DNA of 64,000 bases, taken from an uncultured Pelagibacteraceae bacterium (GTDB taxonomy: Bacteria > Pseudomonadota > Alphaproteobacteria > Pelagibacterales > Pelagibacteraceae). Of this stretch, positions 9,357 to 17,928 are shown in pieces. Within the stretch, counting starts at the first letter, position 1. Each line of letters begins with the position of its first letter. The translations under genes were made by a program, and so were the position numbers. The stretch lies in NCBI GenBank assembly GCA_902615975.1, contig CACMRC010000001.1:62001-126000 (forward strand). Direction: 5' to 3'. The notes beneath the pieces are model-generated. The model was not told where the DNA came from and ran no database searches. It worked only from the letters and a program-made list of their open reading frames with translations.

Positions 9357-9910
9357 TGAACAAATTATTTATTACCCTATCTATAATGATGGGGGTTGTT
9401 GTACTATCTTCTAATTATTTAGTTCAGTTCCCAATAAACTATTTTGGATTAAATGAGATTTTAACTTATGGAGCTTTTAGTTACCCAATAGCTTTTTTAA
9501 TAACAGATTTAGCAAATAGGTCTTATGGAAAATTATTAGCAAGGCAAATAGTATATTTGGGTTTTTTAATAGGAATTATATTTACATTGTTATTCTCAAC
9601 TGATTTTGCAGATTTAATATCTGTCAGAATTGCAATAGGATCAGGGGTAGCTTTTATTACTGCTCAATTGTTAGACATTCAAATTTTTGATAAATTAAGA
9701 AAAAAAGAGTGGTTTGTAGCTCCACTTACTTCATCTTTGATTGGATCAACAGTTGATACATTCTTATTTTTCTCAATATCATTTTATGCAACAGGGGTAC
9801 CTTGGGTTACTTTATCTCTAGGAGATTTAGCGGTAAAAGTTTTAGTTGCTCTAATAATGTTGATACCGTTCAGAATGTTATTGAAAATTATTAAACCAAT
9901 TAAAGTTTAA
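9356..9910 (+). CDS. VUT-family queuosine precursor transporter (YhhQ-like)
   Basis: A 184-residue inner-membrane protein with about six hydrophobic helices. 'FPINYFGLNEILTYGAFSYP', 'LITDLANRSYGK' and 'SSLIGSTVDTFLFFSISF' match the YhhQ/VUT (DUF165) family. Members import the queuosine precursor preQ0/preQ1 or queuine for tRNA modification. The substrate here is inferred from family membership only. It overlaps rpmB by 1 nt and ends in a 4-nt TTAA tail-to-tail overlap with the convergent agmatinase gene. Confidence 0.8.
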   Translation: MNKLFITLSIMMGVVVLSSNYLVQFPINYFGLNEILTYGAFSYPIAFLITDLANRSYGKLLARQIVYLGFLIGIIFTLLFSTDFADLISVRIAIGSGVAFITAQLLDIQIFDKLRKKEWFVAPLTSSLIGSTVDTFLFFSISFYATGVPWVTLSLGDLAVKVLVALIMLIPFRMLLKIIKPIKV

Positions 9911-10782
9911 TATAAAAATTTATAAGACAGAATTTTATAAGCTAACTTTGCAACAAGAAAATTATAAGAATTAAATCCTTTTATTGGAGACAGTTCATTA
10001 ATATCTGCACCAACAATTTTCGAGTTTTTAGCTGCAATTCTTATTATATCCAATGTTTCATCCCACAAAAGTCCTCCTGGTTCAGGTGTACCAGTTGCAG
10101 GCATAATGCTTGAATCTAGTCCGTCCACATCAAATGTAAGATAAACAGTTTTGTTTTTAATTAGTTTTTTAAATTTAGACAAATTCCATTTTTTTTTATC
10201 TTTCGCCCAAAAAATATTTATTCTTGAAGAATTCTTTTTTAAAAATGGGATTTCACTTTCTGAGATGTTTCTTATGCCAAATGAAATTAACGAAACGTTT
10301 TTATGATCTAGACACCTTCTAATTGCTGAAGCATGTGAAAATTTTTCTCCATTATAACTTTGACGTAAATCTGCATGAGCATCGAAATGTAACAGACAAA
10401 TGTTTTTATATTTTTTAGTAAAAGGAACAATACATCCAGGAGTTATTGAATGCTCTCCACCTAAAGTCATCGGGAAAAGCTTTTTATCTAAAATTTTTTT
10501 ATTAATATTAGAGATTTTATTAAGTGCTTTTTTAATATTTTTGTCGATTTTAAATGGTTTTAAAGTTTTAATACCTATTTTTTTATAAGGTTCGCAATTA
10601 AGCTCTTCATCATATAGCTCAACTTGATGAGATGCTTTTATAATTTCTTTAGGTCCATTTTTTGTTCCTCCCCCATAACTGACAGTTTTTTCTAAACCAA
10701 ATGGAACAACTACAGCTTTTTCTTTAAAGCTAAATTTATTATCAATTCCTAAAAACCCGTTTTTATTTGAGAGATATTTCAA
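9907..10782 (-). CDS. speB: Agmatinase / ureohydrolase family enzyme
   Basis: A 291-residue ureohydrolase with the full binuclear manganese set: GGEHS (His near 111), HFDAHADLR (Asp 134, His 136, Asp 138) and TFDVDGLDSS (two Asp near 217-219). The family hydrolyses guanidino groups to release urea. Agmatinase gives putrescine, but related enzymes act on other guanidino compounds, so the substrate is open. It is the last gene of the unit with a PLP decarboxylase and a DHS-like synthase. The start is a TTG at 10782 just after the upstream stop, without a clear ribosome site, so translational coupling is likely. Confidence 0.85.
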   Translation of the reverse strand: MKYLSNKNGFLGIDNKFSFKEKAVVVPFGLEKTVSYGGGTKNGPKEIIKASHQVELYDEELNCEPYKKIGIKTLKPFKIDKNIKKALNKISNINKKILDKKLFPMTLGGEHSITPGCIVPFTKKYKNICLLHFDAHADLRQSYNGEKFSHASAIRRCLDHKNVSLISFGIRNISESEIPFLKKNSSRINIFWAKDKKKWNLSKFKKLIKNKTVYLTFDVDGLDSSIMPATGTPEPGGLLWDETLDIIRIAAKNSKIVGADINELSPIKGFNSYNFLVAKLAYKILSYKFLY

Positions 10783-10784
10783 TT

Positions 10785-11828
10785 TTATTCAAAAATTTTA
10801 GTAAAGTTTTTTCTAGTTCTATTTTTCCACTCACCCTTATGATAAGCATCACTTGCTATCAATGGTAAAACACTAGTTGCTTCTGCAAACACCATCTGTT
10901 CTTTTGTAATATCTACTTTTCCCCATGAACTTGCTTCTTTTAATGTGGAGCTACTACAAGCACCGTCTCTACTATCAGCAACAGTAATTTGAACAGCATA
11001 TTTATGCATGTCTACATCTTTTCCTAATAGTTCAGCACAAATTACAGTATCCTGAATAAAGTTTTTAGGTACACCACCACCAATCATAAATAATCCAGAA
11101 CCTTTAGATTTGATTTTAATTTCTGTTAGTTCTCTAAATTCTCTAACTGAGTCTATTGTCATATGTTTTTTTGGATTTTGTTCTTGATGCATAACTAATC
11201 CAAATCCTGCACTTGAGTCAGTAAAGGCAGGGCAGAAAATAGGAACATTGTTGTCAAAAGCAGTTTCAATTAAAGAGTCTTTTTTCTTCGAATTATTTTT
11301 TAAATATTTTCCCATTTCATAAATGAATTCTCTAGAAGTATAGCTTCTTGCTTCTAAGTTATTTGCGATTTCACATATGATTTTATCACACATTTGAAGC
11401 TCTTCTTCATCTATGTAGGTATCGTAAATTCTATCTATATAGTTATTCCTCAGCTCAGTATCATCTTGAAATTGTGAACCTTGATAATGCTTAAAACCAA
11501 GAGCTTCAAAAAAATCCATATCTACTATTGAGGCACCTGTTGCAATGATTGCATCTACCATATTATATTTAACTAAATCTTTATAAATATTCATGCATCC
11601 AGCTGCCGAAGTAGAGCCTGCTAAAGTAAGGAAAATTGTACAATCTTTATCTCTAAGCATCTCGTTATAAATATTAGCAGCATTTGCTGTTTCTCTAGAA
11701 ACAAATGACATTTTTTCCATTGAGGAAATAATTTTTCTACTATCAAAAGAAGTTATATCGATGTGTTCAACAGGATTTTTTAAGAAATCTCTTTTACTGT
11801 TATGACCTGGATTTTTTTGACCTGACAT
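10785..11828 (-). CDS. Deoxyhypusine-synthase-like aminobutyl transferase
   Basis: A 347-residue protein of the deoxyhypusine synthase fold. 'TLAGSTSAAGCMNIYKDLV', 'ATGASIVDMDFFEALG', 'MIGGGVPKNFI' and 'EASSWGKV' are visible; the lysine of SWGK matches the catalytic enzyme-imine lysine of DHS. Bacteria lack eIF5A, so true deoxyhypusine formation is unlikely. Bacterial homologues are described as making homospermidine or guanidinylated polyamines from spermidine, putrescine or agmatine. Its place between a decarboxylase and an agmatinase-like enzyme supports a polyamine role. The start ATG overlaps the decarboxylase stop by 1 nt. Confidence 0.82.
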   Translation of the reverse strand: MSGQKNPGHNSKRDFLKNPVEHIDITSFDSRKIISSMEKMSFVSRETANAANIYNEMLRDKDCTIFLTLAGSTSAAGCMNIYKDLVKYNMVDAIIATGASIVDMDFFEALGFKHYQGSQFQDDTELRNNYIDRIYDTYIDEEELQMCDKIICEIANNLEARSYTSREFIYEMGKYLKNNSKKKDSLIETAFDNNVPIFCPAFTDSSAGFGLVMHQEQNPKKHMTIDSVREFRELTEIKIKSKGSGLFMIGGGVPKNFIQDTVICAELLGKDVDMHKYAVQITVADSRDGACSSSTLKEASSWGKVDITKEQMVFAEATSVLPLIASDAYHKGEWKNRTRKNFTKIFE

Positions 11829-13012
11829 TAAGCTACCATGTTAGCTTTGTTAATGTCTTTGCCATACATTGTCATTATTGGATTATCTTCAACTTCATAA
11901 ATTTCATTTGAGTAATAACCGTTAAACTGAGTTCTAAATGTCAATCCGTATGCACCAAGTTGACCAAGTTCAATATAATCATTTTCCTTAATATTATTTG
12001 GAAGCAAAAAAGGACCTTTCATATAATCCATGCTATCACATGTAGGTCCAAAGAAATCAAAAGCAGTTAATTTTTTTGAAATTATTTTATTAGAATTTTC
12101 TTTAATCATTCTAGATGGGAATACAATGTTTGGTGTACCAGCATCAAAAAGAGTACCATAGGTACCATCATTAATATAAAGCTTTTGTTTTTTCCTTAAA
12201 TTAACTCTTACAACTGTTGAACCACTTTCAGCAACTATAGCTCTGCCAGGCTCACAAATAATTTCAGGAAGTTTTTCAAGCTTTAAGTTTTCTAAACTCT
12301 TATTTATTTCATTAAAATAACTATCTAAAGATTGCGGAATTAAGTCAGGATAGATTGTAGGGAAACCTCCACCTACATTAATGTAATCTGGAATAATTTT
12401 TGTCTTTTTAATTATATTTCCAATTTCACTAATTCCTTTTGAATAAGAAATTGGATGCATACATTGTGAACCAACATGAAAACTTAAACCAATTTTTTTA
12501 GCATGTTGTTTTACAAGTCTTAACAAACCTATTGCTTCTGATGTTAAAGCACCAAATTTTTTAGATAAATCAATTTCTGCATGTTCATTTGAAACAGCTA
12601 CTCTTACAAATAACTCTAAATCTTTAGCATTATTTGTACTTTCAATTATTTTAATCAGTTCATCTTTAGTATCTAATGAAAAAGTTTTTACACCATAATT
12701 AAAATATGCTTTTTTTATACTTTCTCTACTTTTAACAGTATGCATAAAAGAGCATTTAGCTGTATTGCTAAAAGTTCTAATATTTTTAATTTCTTCAATT
12801 GAAGCAACATCAAATTGCTCAACTCCACTTTCGAAGATTGTTTTGATTACTTCAGGGTGTGGATTAGTTTTGACTGCATATAAAATTTTTCCTGGAAATT
12901 TGTTTAGGAAAAATTTAACGGCAGATTTTATAGAATTCTTTCTTATACAGTAAACTGGTTTTTCAGGTTTCAGTTGATTAACTAATTCTTCAACTGATTT
13001 AAATTTTTGCAT
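11828..13012 (-). CDS. PLP-dependent ornithine/lysine decarboxylase (alanine-racemase fold)
   Basis: About 394 residues. The PLP lysine lies in 'YAVKTNPHPEV', the phosphate site in 'VGGGFPTIY' and 'EPGRAIVAESG', and the C-terminal substrate cysteine in 'GPTCDSMD'. This is the eukaryotic-type ODC/LDC group that makes putrescine or cadaverine. The start is set at ATG 13012 because GGAGG lies 8 nt upstream (13025-13021) and the protein then begins with the conserved region. An in-frame start at 13120 would add 36 residues unlike the family. It is the first gene of a three-gene polyamine operon, divergent from actR. Confidence 0.88.
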   Translation of the reverse strand: MQKFKSVEELVNQLKPEKPVYCIRKNSIKSAVKFFLNKFPGKILYAVKTNPHPEVIKTIFESGVEQFDVASIEEIKNIRTFSNTAKCSFMHTVKSRESIKKAYFNYGVKTFSLDTKDELIKIIESTNNAKDLELFVRVAVSNEHAEIDLSKKFGALTSEAIGLLRLVKQHAKKIGLSFHVGSQCMHPISYSKGISEIGNIIKKTKIIPDYINVGGGFPTIYPDLIPQSLDSYFNEINKSLENLKLEKLPEIICEPGRAIVAESGSTVVRVNLRKKQKLYINDGTYGTLFDAGTPNIVFPSRMIKENSNKIISKKLTAFDFFGPTCDSMDYMKGPFLLPNNIKENDYIELGQLGAYGLTFRTQFNGYYSNEIYEVEDNPIMTMYGKDINKANMVA

Positions 13013-13145
13013 TTTAAATGCCTCCAAAAAAAATTTAATAAAAAAAAGTCTTTTTAAAAAAAACTTTAATATTTTTTGGCATATAAAGTAAACAACACCA
13101 ATGTAAAGCAAATAATTCAAGCCAGAAATGCATAAAATTCATATA

Positions 13146-13175
13146 TTGAAATATCTTGCAGAGACCCCATATAAG
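13146..13175 (+). promoter_or_regulatory. Probable promoter of the actR/regA gene
   Basis: TTGAAA at 13146-13151 and TATAAG at 13170-13175, spaced 18 nt apart, lie immediately upstream of the ATG at 13180. The predicted transcription start falls on or next to that codon, suggesting a leaderless message. The region 13026-13145 between this and the decarboxylase gene is A/T-rich and should also hold the opposite promoter (a possible TTTACA ... TATATG on the minus strand). Confidence 0.5.
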
Positions 13176-13179
13176 GGAC

Positions 13180-13743
13180 ATGAAAGATGAAGCAAAACTG
13201 CAGAATCTCAGCGATTTTGAGAACAAGTCATTATTAATAGTGGATGATGATAATCCTTTCCGTGAGCGTTTAGCTAGAGCGATGGAAAAAAAAGGATTTG
13301 AGGTTTTTCAAGCTGAGAGTGTGCAAAAGGGAGTTGAATCAGTAAAAACTAAAAAACCTGGTTTTGCAGTTGTAGACTTAAGGCTTGCAGACGGTAATGG
13401 ACTTGAGGTTGTAAAAGAAATTCAGACTTCAAATAGTGACAGTAGAATTATCATGTTAACTGGTTATGGAAATATTCCAACGGCAGTAGCTGCAATCAAA
13501 GAAGGAGCTATAGATTATTTAGCTAAACCTGCTGATGCAGAAGATGTAGAGAGAGCATTATTGGCAGATCCTTCAAAAAAAGCAGCCCCACCAGAAAACC
13601 CTATGTCGGCTGACAGAGTTAAGTGGGAACATATTCATAGAGTTTTCGAGCTATGTAATAGGAATGTTTCAGAAACAGCCAGAAGACTAAAAATGCACAG
13701 AAGAACTCTTCAAAGAATTCTTTCTAAAAGATCACCTAGATAA
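13180..13743 (+). CDS. Response regulator of the ActR/RegA/PrrA family
   Basis: 187 residues from ATG 13180. The receiver domain carries acidic residues in IVDDD near 20-24, phospho-acceptor Asp near 66 in VVDLRLADGNGLE, Thr in MLTGYG and Lys in LAKPADAEDV. A short linker leads to a Fis-type helix-turn-helix (about residues 145-187, 'NVSETARRLKMHRRTLQRIL'). These RegA-type regulators control redox and energy genes in alphaproteobacteria with the membrane kinase RegB/ActS, which is not encoded nearby. A TTG at 13156 could add 8 residues but would lie upstream of the expected transcription start. The gene ends in an 8-nt tail-to-tail overlap with bioY. Confidence 0.88.
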   Translation: MKDEAKLQNLSDFENKSLLIVDDDNPFRERLARAMEKKGFEVFQAESVQKGVESVKTKKPGFAVVDLRLADGNGLEVVKEIQTSNSDSRIIMLTGYGNIPTAVAAIKEGAIDYLAKPADAEDVERALLADPSKKAAPPENPMSADRVKWEHIHRVFELCNRNVSETARRLKMHRRTLQRILSKRSPR

Positions 13744-14287
13744 ATTTTTTAATTTTAATTATTTGTTTAGTCAAAAGAGCTAAAAGCATAATTTTAAAAA
13801 TCTCAGCTAATAGAAATGGTTTTGCACCTAAAGCAAAAATTGGCTTATCCCATCCAATCAATGTTCCAAGCCAAATTAGACCCAAAATATAGATTGTTGA
13901 AGTTGCGATAATTAACTTAAGCAAAACAATGAAAAAATTATCATCTATTTTTATTTTAGAAGCCAAGTAACAAGCAGTTAAAAAACCAATTAAGTAACCC
14001 ATAGTTGGTCCTGTAAAGTAAACTAACCCAATACCTTTTTCAGGAGAATTTGAAAATACAGGAAGTCCTCCAATTCCTTCAATTAGATATAGACCAATTG
14101 TAGCTAGTGCAATTTTATGCCCTAAACTTATTCCTAAAAATAATACAACAAATGTTTGCATAGTCATAGGAACAGGATAGAAAGGAATTTTGATCTTTGC
14201 TGATATAGTCAGTGCTATTGAGCCAAGAACAATAACAACCAGAGATTTAAATAGTTTAGCTTGAGTGAGATTTTTTGTTAATTCCAT
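13736..14287 (-). CDS. bioY: Biotin transporter substrate-binding subunit BioY
   Basis: A 183-residue membrane protein with about six helices. It has the BioY signatures 'KIPFYPVPMTMQTFVVLF' near residues 30-47 and 'GPTMGYLIGF' near 93-102. BioY is the S-component of ECF biotin importers and can work alone. No bioM/bioN ATPase or T-component gene is adjacent, so it is either solitary or shares an ECF module elsewhere. The gene is divergent from polA (108 nt between starts) and overlaps the actR stop by 8 nt. Confidence 0.9.
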   Translation of the reverse strand: MELTKNLTQAKLFKSLVVIVLGSIALTISAKIKIPFYPVPMTMQTFVVLFLGISLGHKIALATIGLYLIEGIGGLPVFSNSPEKGIGLVYFTGPTMGYLIGFLTACYLASKIKIDDNFFIVLLKLIIATSTIYILGLIWLGTLIGWDKPIFALGAKPFLLAEIFKIMLLALLTKQIIKIKKFI

Positions 14288-14395
14288 TGTTAAATAATAC
14301 TCAAAATATAAAAAATAATCTAGTTATAATAATAATTGAAAGTAAATTTTTTTATATACAGAATATATTATCATTATAATATTTAATATTACTTC

Positions 14396-17170
14396 ATGAA
14401 TAAAATTCAAAAAACAGATCATTTTTACTTGATTGATGGCTCAGGTTATATTTTTAGAGCTTATTATGCTTTGCCTCCATTGACTAGAAAAAGTGATGGA
14501 CTTCCAACAGGTGCTGTAAGTGGTTTTTGCAGTATGTTATTTAAATTATTAGAGGACTCAAAATCCGATCAAAACTTGCAAAAACCAACACATTTTGCAG
14601 TAATATTTGACTCAGCAAGAAAAACTTTCAGAAATGAAATTTACAGTGATTACAAAGCTAATAGGTCAGAGGCGCCTGATGATTTAGCTCCTCAATTTGA
14701 GTATATAAGAAAATCAGTACTAGCATTCAATTTACCATCTGTGGATCTTCCTAATTATGAAGCAGATGATTTAATAGCTACATATGTTGATCAAATCCTT
14801 AAAAAAGGTGCAAAAGTTACAATTGTTTCATCAGATAAAGATTTAATGCAGCTTTACAAAAAAGGGGTTCGAATTTTTGACCCCATGAAAAACAAATTTA
14901 TAACTGACGATGATGTCTTAAAAAAATTTGGAGTAGATGCTTCAAAAGTTATTGATGTGCAATCTTTAGCAGGAGATAGTAGTGATAATGTTCCTGGTGT
15001 TCCAGGTATAGGTGTTAAGACCGCTGCAGAGCTAATTAACAAATATGGCACTTTAGAAAATTTACTTAAATCTGCTAATGAGATTAAGCAAAATAAAAGA
15101 AGAGAAACATTAATAGAAAATAAGGATAAAGCATTAATAAGTAAAAAACTTGTAACACTAGATCATAACTCTCCCGTTAATAGAGAGTTAAGTGAATTTA
15201 AACTGCAAAATATAGATAAAGATAAATTATATAAATTTTTAAGAGAAATGGAATTTAACAGGCTGTTAAGTTCTGCAATTTCTGCTTATGGAGAACCTGA
15301 ACTAGAAAGTAACAAGATTGAAACTCAAAATCTAGAAAAACAACAAACGATAAATAGTAAAAATTATTACTTAATTAATAGCTTAGATGAAATTGATAAA
15401 TGGATAGAAGAGGCAGAAGAAGTTGGTGAAGTTGCTGTTGATACGGAAACAACCTCATTAGATCCTCACCAAGCAGATTTAGTGGGTATTTCTCTCTGTT
15501 CTAAAATTGGAAAAGCATGTTACATACCAGTTGGTCACAAGTCACCCAAGTGTCTTAAAAAAGATTCAGTAATTAAAAAATTAAAAAAAATATTAGAAGA
15601 TCCTAGTATAAAAAAAATAGGTCAAAATATAAAATTTGATTTTATCGTACTTTATAAGTGTGGAATAACGCTTTCATCAATGGAAGATACAATGCTGATG
15701 TCTTATGTCTTAGATGCAGGAAAAAATAGACATAATATGGATACTTTATCAGAAATTCATTTAGGGCATAAAACTATTTCTTTTAAAGAGATGGTTGGAA
15801 CAGGAAAGAAAGAGATTAATTTTAGCGAAGTAGAACTAGATAAAGCAAAAGATTACGCCGCTGAAGATGCTGATGTTACTTTTAGATTATACAAGAAATT
15901 TAATAAAAATTTAAAATCAGAAAAAATGATAAATATTTATGAAATTTTTGAAAAGCCATTAATTAAAATTCTCGCATTTATGGAAATAGAGGGAGTTGAA
16001 ATTGATAGTAAGTTTTTAAAATCTCTTTCATCTAAATTTGAAAAAAAAATCAAAAAACTTGAAAAAGAAGTATTTAAAATTTCTAAAAAAGAGTTCAATA
16101 TTGCATCCCCAAAGCAATTAGGTGAAATAATTTATAATGAATTGAAAATAGCTGGATTAAAGAAAACAAAAAAAGGAAGTTTTGCAACAAGTGCAAGTGT
16201 GTTAGAAGATTTAGCTTTTAAAGGTCACGAGTTTCCAAAATTAATTTTAGACTGGAGACAAGTTTCAAAATTAAAAAATACTTATTCAGATGCTTTACCC
16301 GAACATTTAAACCCAAATACAAAAAGAGTTCATACTTCGTTTTTGCTAGCCGCTACAACGACTGGGAGATTAGCATCTAGTGACCCCAACTTACAAAACA
16401 TACCAATTAAATCAGAAGATGGAAAAGATATAAGAAAAGCTTTCACTGCAAAAAAAGGGCACCTATTAATTTCTGCAGATTACAATCAAATTGAGATGAG
16501 AATTTTGGCAGATCTGGCAGATGTAAAAGAACTGAAAAAAGCTTTTAAAAATAAAGAAGATATTCACTCTTTAACAGCTAGCCAAATATTTAATATTGAT
16601 ATCAAAAAAGTTAATCAAGATCACAGACGAAAGGCTAAGGCTATTAATTTTGGAATTATTTATGGAATTTCGCAATATGGATTAGCTAAGCAAATAAATG
16701 TTTCTAATTATGAAGCAGAGGAATTTTTGAATTCATATTTTGCTAAGTTTCCAGAAATTAAAGTTTATATGGATAATACAATTAAATTTTGTAGGAAAAG
16801 TGGATATGTTAACAATATTTTTGGACGAAGATCCCACTTTAATGGAATAAATGATAAAAACTTTAATGTCAGAAATTTTCAAGAACGTGCTGCAATTAAT
16901 GCTCCAATACAAGGTTCTGCTTCTGAAGTAATGAGATTAGCTATGATAAGATTAGATAAGAAATTATCAGAGGAAAAAAATTCTAATTCAAAAATGCTCT
17001 TGCAAATTCATGATGAATTAATTTTTGAAATTCCAAAAAAAGATGAAAAAGTAATGATTAAATTAATTGAGAAAGAAATGACCAGTGTAGCTCAGAGTGA
17101 TTATCATTCTTTTTCAACTCCTTTAACAGTTGATATTAATGTTGGAGATAATTGGGGCATGTTACATTAA
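14396..17170 (+). CDS. polA: DNA polymerase I
   Basis: A full-length 924-residue Pol I. The N-terminal 5'-3' exonuclease (about 1-295) shows DGSGYIFRAYYALP, 'YEADDLIATY' and 'SSDKDLMQL'. The 3'-5' proofreading domain (about 325-520) keeps its metal acidic residues in DTETTSLDP (349, 351), and the later 'YAAEDADVTFRLY' is present. The polymerase domain (about 535-924) has 'TTTGRLASSDPNLQNIP', 'SADYNQIEMRILA' and 'QIHDELIFE'. Proofreading thus looks intact. It fills repair gaps and removes Okazaki primers. ATG start; an AT-rich region with TATAAT near 14375 lies upstream. Confidence 0.97.
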   Translation: MNKIQKTDHFYLIDGSGYIFRAYYALPPLTRKSDGLPTGAVSGFCSMLFKLLEDSKSDQNLQKPTHFAVIFDSARKTFRNEIYSDYKANRSEAPDDLAPQFEYIRKSVLAFNLPSVDLPNYEADDLIATYVDQILKKGAKVTIVSSDKDLMQLYKKGVRIFDPMKNKFITDDDVLKKFGVDASKVIDVQSLAGDSSDNVPGVPGIGVKTAAELINKYGTLENLLKSANEIKQNKRRETLIENKDKALISKKLVTLDHNSPVNRELSEFKLQNIDKDKLYKFLREMEFNRLLSSAISAYGEPELESNKIETQNLEKQQTINSKNYYLINSLDEIDKWIEEAEEVGEVAVDTETTSLDPHQADLVGISLCSKIGKACYIPVGHKSPKCLKKDSVIKKLKKILEDPSIKKIGQNIKFDFIVLYKCGITLSSMEDTMLMSYVLDAGKNRHNMDTLSEIHLGHKTISFKEMVGTGKKEINFSEVELDKAKDYAAEDADVTFRLYKKFNKNLKSEKMINIYEIFEKPLIKILAFMEIEGVEIDSKFLKSLSSKFEKKIKKLEKEVFKISKKEFNIASPKQLGEIIYNELKIAGLKKTKKGSFATSASVLEDLAFKGHEFPKLILDWRQVSKLKNTYSDALPEHLNPNTKRVHTSFLLAATTTGRLASSDPNLQNIPIKSEDGKDIRKAFTAKKGHLLISADYNQIEMRILADLADVKELKKAFKNKEDIHSLTASQIFNIDIKKVNQDHRRKAKAINFGIIYGISQYGLAKQINVSNYEAEEFLNSYFAKFPEIKVYMDNTIKFCRKSGYVNNIFGRRSHFNGINDKNFNVRNFQERAAINAPIQGSASEVMRLAMIRLDKKLSEEKNSNSKMLLQIHDELIFEIPKKDEKVMIKLIEKEMTSVAQSDYHSFSTPLTVDINVGDNWGMLH

Positions 17171-17180
17171 ATTTATAACA

Positions 17181-17209
17181 TTGCCCAAATTAGGACAATT
17201 TAGTATTTT
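17181..17209 (+). promoter_or_regulatory. Possible chvI promoter
   Basis: TTGCCC at 17181-17186 and TATTTT at 17204-17209 are separated by 17 nt. Both boxes match the consensus at four of six positions. The predicted start near 17216 is about 5 nt before the chvI ATG. It is a weak call, made because the spacing is ideal and the gap between polA and chvI is only 50 nt. Confidence 0.35.
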
Positions 17210-17220
17210 TAAACTACTTT

Positions 17221-17928
17221 ATGCAAAAACAAACAATAGCCCTGATAGATGATGATAGAAATATTTTAACAAGTTTAAGTATCGCATTAGAAAAAGAGGG
17301 TTTTAAAGTTCAAACATACATTGATGGTGAAAGTGCATTAATTGGTTTAACCAGAATGCCACCTGACTTAGCGGTCATAGATATAAAAATGCCAAAAATG
17401 GATGGAGAGGAATTACTAAAAAAACTTAGAAAAAAAACTTCCTTACCAGTAATTTTTTTAACATCTAAAGATGACGAAATTGATGAGTTGTTAGGTCTAA
17501 AGCTGGGCGCAGATGATTTTGTAAAAAAATCAGGAGGTTTTTCCATAAAAGTTTTGATTGAAAGAATTAGAGTGCAGTTAAGAAAAAAAGATTCAAATAA
17601 TATTCTAGAGGAAAATAAAAGTCTGATATCTCATGGAAGATTAAAATTAGATCCATCACAACTCGAGTGTGAATGGAATGGAAAACAATTACCTGATAAA
17701 TTGACAACAACTGAGTTTTTAATCGTTAAAGAATTAGCAAAGAGGCCTGGTATAATCAAAGAAAGAGCTCAGCTTATGGATATAGCTTATAGAGAAGATA
17801 CAGATATTGAGGATAGAACTATTGATAGTCACGTAAAACGAATTAGAAAAAAATTTAAAAAAGTAGATCCTGATTTTTCAGCTATTGAAACTAGGTATGG
17901 TAGTGGATATAGATGGAATGTTAGCTAA
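17221..17928 (+). CDS. chvI: OmpR-family response regulator ChvI
   Basis: 235 residues. The receiver domain (1-120) has LIDDDRN, phospho-acceptor Asp near 54 in VIDIKMPKMDG and FLTSKDDE. The winged-helix DNA-binding domain (about 130-235) has 'LTTTEFLIVKELAKRPGII' and 'DRTIDSHVKRIRKKFK'. It resembles the ChvI/BvrR regulators that govern envelope and host or acid responses in alphaproteobacteria. The kinase gene follows with a 1-nt overlap (TAATG), so they form a standard pair. Confidence 0.88.
   Translation: MQKQTIALIDDDRNILTSLSIALEKEGFKVQTYIDGESALIGLTRMPPDLAVIDIKMPKMDGEELLKKLRKKTSLPVIFLTSKDDEIDELLGLKLGADDFVKKSGGFSIKVLIERIRVQLRKKDSNNILEENKSLISHGRLKLDPSQLECEWNGKQLPDKLTTTEFLIVKELAKRPGIIKERAQLMDIAYREDTDIEDRTIDSHVKRIRKKFKKVDPDFSAIETRYGSGYRWNVS

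Noticed and set aside
10785-11828. True deoxyhypusine synthase acting on eIF5A
   Set aside because: Bacteria have no eIF5A, and the operon partners point to small-molecule polyamine metabolism.
14866-14874. GGTTCGAAT, reminiscent of a tRNA T-arm
   Set aside because: It lies inside the polA frame with no acceptor or anticodon stems around it.
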